Assembly (NCBI RefSeq): GCF_014700075.1
Contig: NZ_JACXBU010000003.1
Location: forward strand, 574,046 to 638,045
Direction of reading: 5' to 3'
Source: Pseudomonas sp. JM0905a
GTDB lineage: Bacteria > Pseudomonadota > Gammaproteobacteria > Pseudomonadales > Pseudomonadaceae
DNA length: 64,000 nucleotides
The notes beneath the pieces were generated by a model. It worked only from the letters and a program-made list of their open reading frames with translations. It was not told where the DNA came from and ran no database searches. Below are positions 59,779-64,000 of the stretch, piece by piece. The position numbers and the translations under genes are program-made. How positions within the stretch are numbered: position 1 is the stretch's first letter; every line of letters starts with the position of its first letter.

Positions 59779-61770
59779 TTACAGCAGCATGGTGCGGATG
59801 TCCGCCAGTACGTCGCCGAGACGCTTGGTGAAGCGCGCGGCGGCGGCGCCGTTGATCACGCGGTGATCGTAGGACAGAGACAGCGGCAGCATCAGGCGCG
59901 GCTGGAAGGCCTTGCCGTCCCACACCGGCTGCATGGCGGCCTTGGACACGCCAAGGATCGCCACTTCGGGCGCGTTGACGATCGGCGTGAAGCCGGTGCC
60001 GCCAATGTGGCCGAGGCTGGAGATGGTGAAGCAGGCGCCCTGCATGTCGTCCGCCGAGAGCTTCTTGGTCCGGGCTTTTTCGGCCAGGGCGGCGGCTTCG
60101 GCAGCCAGTTGCAGCAGGCTCTTCTGGTCGACGTTCTTGATCACCGGCACCAGCAGGCCGTCCGGGGTGTCCACGGCGAAGCCGATGTGCACGTACTTCT
60201 TGCGGATCAGCGCCTTGCCGCTCGGGGCGAGGGAGCTGTTGAAGTCCGGCAGTTCCTTGAGCAGGTAGGCGCAGGCTTTCAGCAGCAGCGGCAGGACGGT
60301 CAGCTTGACGCCGGCCTTCTCCGCCACGGCCTTCTGGGCGACGCGGAAGGCTTCCAGCTCAGTGATGTCGGCCGAATCGAACTGGGTCACGTGCGGGACG
60401 TTGAGCCAGCTGCGATGCAGGTTCGCGGCGCCGACCTGCATCAGGCGGGTCATGGCCACTTCTTCGATTTCACCGAACTTGCTGAAGTCCACGACCGGGA
60501 TCGGCGGGATGCCGGCACCACCGGTGGTGCCGGCGGCAGCCGCTGCCGGAGCTTCCTTGGCCTTCTGCATCATGGCCTTGACGTGGGCTTGCACGTCTTC
60601 CTTCAGCACGCGGCCGTGCGGGCCGGTGGCCGGGACGTCAGACAGCTCGACGCCGAACTCGCGGGCCAGTTGGCGAACCGCCGGACCTGCGTGGACCTTG
60701 GCGCCGCTGGAGCGGGCCGGTACGCCGGTGGTGTTCGCAGCAGCGGCGGCCAGCGAGGCGATGGCGCTGACTTCGGCGGCCGCGACCGGATGGGCACCCT
60801 CGGGTACGCGGTGTACCGACGGCGCAGCGGCGGCCGGAGCCGGAGCTGCTGCCGGGGCGGCGCCCGCAACCTTGAGCTTGAGGATCAGGTCACCGGTGCC
60901 GACTTCCGAGTCCAGCTTGACCTCGACGCTTTCCACCACGCCAGCAGCCGGCGAGGGGATCTCCATGCTGGCCTTGTCGGATTCCAGGGTGATCAGCGAC
61001 TGCTCGGCTTCGACGGTATCGCCAGCCTTGACCAGGACCTCGATCACCTTGGCCTTGCCGGCCGAGCCGATGTCCGGCACGAAGACTTCCTGCACGCTGG
61101 AACCGGTGGCCGCCGGGGCGGGGGCTGCAGCCGGAGCAGCGGCAGGGGCCGGTGCGGCGGGCGCAGCAGCCTGGGCCGGAGCCGGGGCGGCAGCAGCGCC
61201 GGCAACGCGCAGCTTGAGGATCAGGGCGCCGGTGCCGACGTCTGCATCCAGCTTGACCTCAACGCTCTCCACCACGCCTGCGGCGGGGGAGGGGATCTCC
61301 ATGCTGGCCTTGTCGGATTCCAGGGTAATCAGGGACTGCTCGGCTGCGACGGTGTCGCCGGCCTTGACCAGAATCTCGATGACCTTGGCGGTGCCGTCAG
61401 AACCGATATCCGGCACGAAGACTTCCTGCACGCTGGAGCCGGTGGCCGCCGGGGCGGGGGCTGCAGCCGGTGCGACGGGTTTTTCTTCGGCCTTGGGCGC
61501 GGGAGCAGCAGCCTGCGCGGGCGCCGCAGCGGCGGCACCCTCGACTTCCAGTTCCAGCAGTTCGTCGCCTTCCTTGAGGCGATCACCCAGCTTGACCTTC
61601 AGGCTCTTGATCACGCCGGCCTTGGGGGCCGGGATTTCCATGCTGGCCTTGTCGGATTCCAGGGTCAGCAGGCTCTGATCGGCTTCGATGCGGTCGCCAA
61701 CCTTGACGAACAGCTCGATCACTTCACCTTCGCCGCTGCCGATGTCGGGTACGCGAATCAGTTCACTCAC
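59779..61770 (-). CDS. aceF: Dihydrolipoamide acetyltransferase AceF (pyruvate dehydrogenase E2)
   Basis: A 663-residue E2 core of the pyruvate dehydrogenase complex. Three lipoyl domains each carry ESDKASMEIP with the lipoylated Lys (first at residue 41), joined by flexible Ala/Pro linkers. Then come the E1/E3-binding domain (AGPAVRQLAREFGVELSDVPATGPHGRVLKEDV) and the catalytic domain with the HxxxD motif in YDHRVINGAAAARF. Lipoyl domains 2 and 3 are almost identical, pointing to a recent duplication. The start is GTG 61770. It lies 11 bases after aceE. Confidence 0.96.
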   Translation of the reverse strand: MSELIRVPDIGSGEGEVIELFVKVGDRIEADQSLLTLESDKASMEIPAPKAGVIKSLKVKLGDRLKEGDELLELEVEGAAAAAPAQAAAPAPKAEEKPVAPAAAPAPAATGSSVQEVFVPDIGSDGTAKVIEILVKAGDTVAAEQSLITLESDKASMEIPSPAAGVVESVEVKLDADVGTGALILKLRVAGAAAAPAPAQAAAPAAPAPAAAPAAAPAPAATGSSVQEVFVPDIGSAGKAKVIEVLVKAGDTVEAEQSLITLESDKASMEIPSPAAGVVESVEVKLDSEVGTGDLILKLKVAGAAPAAAPAPAAAAPSVHRVPEGAHPVAAAEVSAIASLAAAAANTTGVPARSSGAKVHAGPAVRQLAREFGVELSDVPATGPHGRVLKEDVQAHVKAMMQKAKEAPAAAAAGTTGGAGIPPIPVVDFSKFGEIEEVAMTRLMQVGAANLHRSWLNVPHVTQFDSADITELEAFRVAQKAVAEKAGVKLTVLPLLLKACAYLLKELPDFNSSLAPSGKALIRKKYVHIGFAVDTPDGLLVPVIKNVDQKSLLQLAAEAAALAEKARTKKLSADDMQGACFTISSLGHIGGTGFTPIVNAPEVAILGVSKAAMQPVWDGKAFQPRLMLPLSLSYDHRVINGAAAARFTKRLGDVLADIRTMLL
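60872..61136 (-). repeat. Duplicated lipoyl-domain unit of aceF, copy B (domain 3)
   Basis: This segment and 61208-61472 are near-identical at DNA level with an exact offset of 336 bases (112 codons), covering the lipoyl core, the Ala/Pro linker and GSSVQEVFVPDIGS. Such identity, including third positions, indicates recent duplication or gene conversion. Confidence 0.8.
61208..61472 (-). repeat. Duplicated lipoyl-domain unit of aceF, copy A (domain 2)
   Basis: Partner of the copy at 60872-61136, offset by 336 bases. The first lipoyl domain (towards 61770) is clearly more divergent, so domains 2 and 3 are each other's closest relatives. Confidence 0.8.
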
Positions 61771-61781
61771 AATGCGTCTCC

Positions 61782-64000
61782 TCAGCAGTCCAGCGGGTTG
61801 CGTTTTTCGGGATCGATACCGAACTTGGCGATGGCTTCCGCCACGACCTTGGGCTCGATCTCGCCGCGGTCCGCCAGGGCTTCCAGGGCTGCCAGGACCA
61901 CCCAGTTACGGTCCACTTCGAAGAAGTGGCGCAGCTTCTTGCGGCTGTCGCTGCGGCCGAAGCCGTCGGTGCCGAGGACCTTGTATTCCTTGCTCGGGAC
62001 CCACTGGCGGATCTGGTCGGCAAACAGCTTCATGTAGTCGGTGGAGGCCACGACCGGGCCCTTGCGGCCGGTCAGGCACTGCTCGACGTAGGTCTGCTTG
62101 GGCTTCTGCTCCGGGTGCAGGCGGTTGTGACGCTCGATCGCCAGGCCGTCGCGGCGCAGCTCGTTGAAGCTGGTGACGCTCCAGACGTCGGCGCCGACGT
62201 TGAACTGCTCGCGGAGGATCTTCGCCGCTTCGATGACTTCGCGCAGGATGGTGCCCGAACCCAGCAGCTGCACGTGGTGTGCGGCTTCCTTCTTGTCCTC
62301 TTCGAGGAGGTACATGCCCTTGATGATGCCTTCCTCAGCGCCTGCCGGCAGGGCGGGCTGGGTGTAGGCCTCGTTCATCACGGTGATGTAGTAGAAGATG
62401 TTCTGCTGTTCTTCGGTCATCTGGCGAATGCCTTCACGCACGATCACCGCCAGCTCGTAGCCGAAGGTGGGGTCGTAGGTGCGGCAGTTCGGGATGGTGG
62501 CCGCCATGATGTGGCTGTGGCCGTCCTCGTGCTGCAGGCCTTCGCCGTTCAGGGTGGTACGGCCAGCGGTGCCGCCGATCAGGAAACCACGGGCACGGCT
62601 GTCGCCAGCGGCCCAGGCCAGGTCGCCGATACGCTGGAAGCCGAACATCGAATAGAAGATGTAGAACGGCAGCATCGGCTGGTTGTGGTTGCTGTAGGCG
62701 GTACCGGCGGCGATGAAGGAGGACATGGCGCCCGCTTCGTTGATGCCTTCCTCGAGGATCTGACCTTTCTTGTCCTCGCGGTAGAACATCACCTGGTCCT
62801 TGTCGACCGGCTCGTAGAGCTGACCCACGGACGAATAGATGCCGAGCTGGCGGAACATGCCTTCCATACCGAAGGTGCGGGCTTCGTCCGGGATGATCGG
62901 AACGATGCGGTGGCCGAGTTCCTTGTCCTTGACCAGCTGCGCCAGGATGCGCACGAAGGCCATGGTGGTGGAGATTTCACGGTCGCCCGAGCCGTCGAGG
63001 ATGGCCTTGAGGGTTTCCAGCGGCGGGGTCGGGATGCTGAAACTGTTGACGCGGCGCTGCGGCACGTAGCCACCCAGGGCGGCGCGGCGCTCGTGCAGGT
63101 ACTTGTACTCGGCGCTGCCTTCCTGCGGACGGAAGAACGGCAGCTTTTCCAGGTCTGCGTCGTTGACCGGGATGTCGAAGCGGTCGCGGAACTGCTTCAG
63201 GCTCTCGACGTCGACCTTCTTGGTGTTGTGGGCGGTGTTCTTCGCTTCGCCCGCACCGGTGCCGTAACCCTTGATGGTCTTGGCCAGGATGACGGTGGGC
63301 TGGCCCTTGTGGTTGACCGCCTGGTGGTAGGCCGCATAGACCTTGTAGGGGTCGTGGCCGCCACGGTTGAGCTTCCAGATCTCGTCGTCGGAAAGGTCCT
63401 TGACCATTTCCTTGAGTTCCGGGGTGTTGAAGAAGTTCTCACGGACGTACGCGCCGTCCTTGGCCTTGTAGTTCTGGTACTCGCCGTCGACGACTTCGTC
63501 CATGCGGCGCTGCAGGGCGCCGTTGGTGTCCTTGGCGAACAGCGGGTCCCAGAAGCGGCCCCAGACCACCTTGTTCACGTTCCACTGGGCGCCGCGGAAG
63601 ACGCCTTCCAGTTCCTGGATGATCTTGCCGTTGCCGCGAACCGGGCCGTCGAGGCGCTGCAGGTTGCAGTTGATGACGAAAATCAGGTTGTCCAGCTTCT
63701 CGCGGCCAGCCAGGGAAATGGCACCAAGGGATTCCGGCTCGTCGCACTCGCCGTCACCCATGAAGCACCAGACCTTCTGCTTGCCGGCGGGGATGAAGCC
63801 GCGGCTTTCCAGGTACTTCATGAAACGCGCCTGGTAGATGGCCTGGATCGGGCCGAGGCCCATGGACACGGTAGGGAACTGCCAGAAGTCCGGCATCAGC
63901 CAGGGGTGCGGATAGGAGGACAGGCCCTTGCCGTCCACTTCCTGGCGGAAGTTGACCATCTGGTCTTCGGTGATGCGGCCTTCCATGAAGGCGCGGGCGT
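61782..64000 (-). CDS. aceE: Pyruvate dehydrogenase E1 component AceE (partial, N-terminus beyond window)
   Basis: About 739 C-terminal residues of the homodimeric, thiamine-diphosphate-dependent E1 that decarboxylates pyruvate and acetylates E2. The cofactor motif GDGECDEPESLG with NCNLQRLDGP is visible, followed by the pyrimidine-domain region (SFIAAGTAYSNHNQPMLPFYIFYSMFGFQR) and the C-terminal ASTDYMKLFADQIRQWVPSKEYKVLGTDGFGRSDSR. Full-length enzymes have about 885 residues, so some 145 are outside the window. It is directly followed by aceF. Confidence 0.97.
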   Translation of the reverse strand, partial: ARAFMEGRITEDQMVNFRQEVDGKGLSSYPHPWLMPDFWQFPTVSMGLGPIQAIYQARFMKYLESRGFIPAGKQKVWCFMGDGECDEPESLGAISLAGREKLDNLIFVINCNLQRLDGPVRGNGKIIQELEGVFRGAQWNVNKVVWGRFWDPLFAKDTNGALQRRMDEVVDGEYQNYKAKDGAYVRENFFNTPELKEMVKDLSDDEIWKLNRGGHDPYKVYAAYHQAVNHKGQPTVILAKTIKGYGTGAGEAKNTAHNTKKVDVESLKQFRDRFDIPVNDADLEKLPFFRPQEGSAEYKYLHERRAALGGYVPQRRVNSFSIPTPPLETLKAILDGSGDREISTTMAFVRILAQLVKDKELGHRIVPIIPDEARTFGMEGMFRQLGIYSSVGQLYEPVDKDQVMFYREDKKGQILEEGINEAGAMSSFIAAGTAYSNHNQPMLPFYIFYSMFGFQRIGDLAWAAGDSRARGFLIGGTAGRTTLNGEGLQHEDGHSHIMAATIPNCRTYDPTFGYELAVIVREGIRQMTEEQQNIFYYITVMNEAYTQPALPAGAEEGIIKGMYLLEEDKKEAAHHVQLLGSGTILREVIEAAKILREQFNVGADVWSVTSFNELRRDGLAIERHNRLHPEQKPKQTYVEQCLTGRKGPVVASTDYMKLFADQIRQWVPSKEYKVLGTDGFGRSDSRKKLRHFFEVDRNWVVLAALEALADRGEIEPKVVAEAIAKFGIDPEKRNPLDC

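Overview
The window is high-GC, gene-dense chromosomal DNA from a fluorescent-group pseudomonad (Pseudomonas sensu lato). It carries the medium-chain-length PHA locus in the typical phaC1-phaZ-phaC2-phaD / phaI-phaF arrangement, the type IV pilus operon pilMNOPQ followed by aroK-aroB, and a gene order that, from memory, runs nearly parallel to P. aeruginosa PAO1 from ubiE down to aceEF. No tRNA, rRNA, insertion sequence, prophage, CRISPR array or integrase was seen, and no gap between genes exceeds about 280 bases. This is conserved core genome; I do not see a clearly new multi-gene system in it.

Layout. 1-1200: end of a ubiquinone gene pair (ubiJ, ubiE) on the minus strand. 1343-8448: PHA storage locus, with granule-associated proteins on plus (a small PHA-system protein, phaI, phaF) converging on the synthase/depolymerase/regulator genes on minus (phaC1, phaZ, phaC2, phaD). 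8725-16125: minus-strand housekeeping set (argS, a SPOR protein, hslV, hslU, a DUF971 protein; priA further upstream). 16292-20151: rpmE, a secreted nuclease, a lipoprotein M48 protease and malic enzyme on plus. 20213-22648: penicillin-binding protein 1A on minus, divergent from pilMNOPQ-aroK-aroB-damX-like (22833-31174). 31428-38623: gltB, gltD, hemE. 38766-39530: an orphan ParA-like ATPase. 39585-43904: minus-strand stress/sulfur cluster (universal stress protein, thioesterase, trxC, metY, TauE/SafE transporter). 44155-53793: racemase, selO, a large mechanosensitive channel, a K+/H+ antiporter and an acyl-CoA dehydrogenase. 53930-64000: rlmJ, an HD-GYP protein, msrA, a DipA-type GAF/PAS/GGDEF/EAL phosphodiesterase, and the pyruvate dehydrogenase genes aceF and aceE (aceE cut by the window end).

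The most useful observations are regulatory or structural. phaC1 has a textbook sigma-54 element, a Crc-type A-rich motif at its start and an intrinsic terminator behind it. Hairpins bury the Shine-Dalgarno sequences of two neighbouring stress genes (universal stress protein and trxC). A nested palindromic intergenic repeat occurs twice. The rpmE terminator doubles as coding sequence for the signal peptide of the next gene. aceF shows an in-frame 336-bp duplication of a lipoyl domain. Start codons of hslV, priA, gltB and several others were reassigned from protein and promoter evidence.
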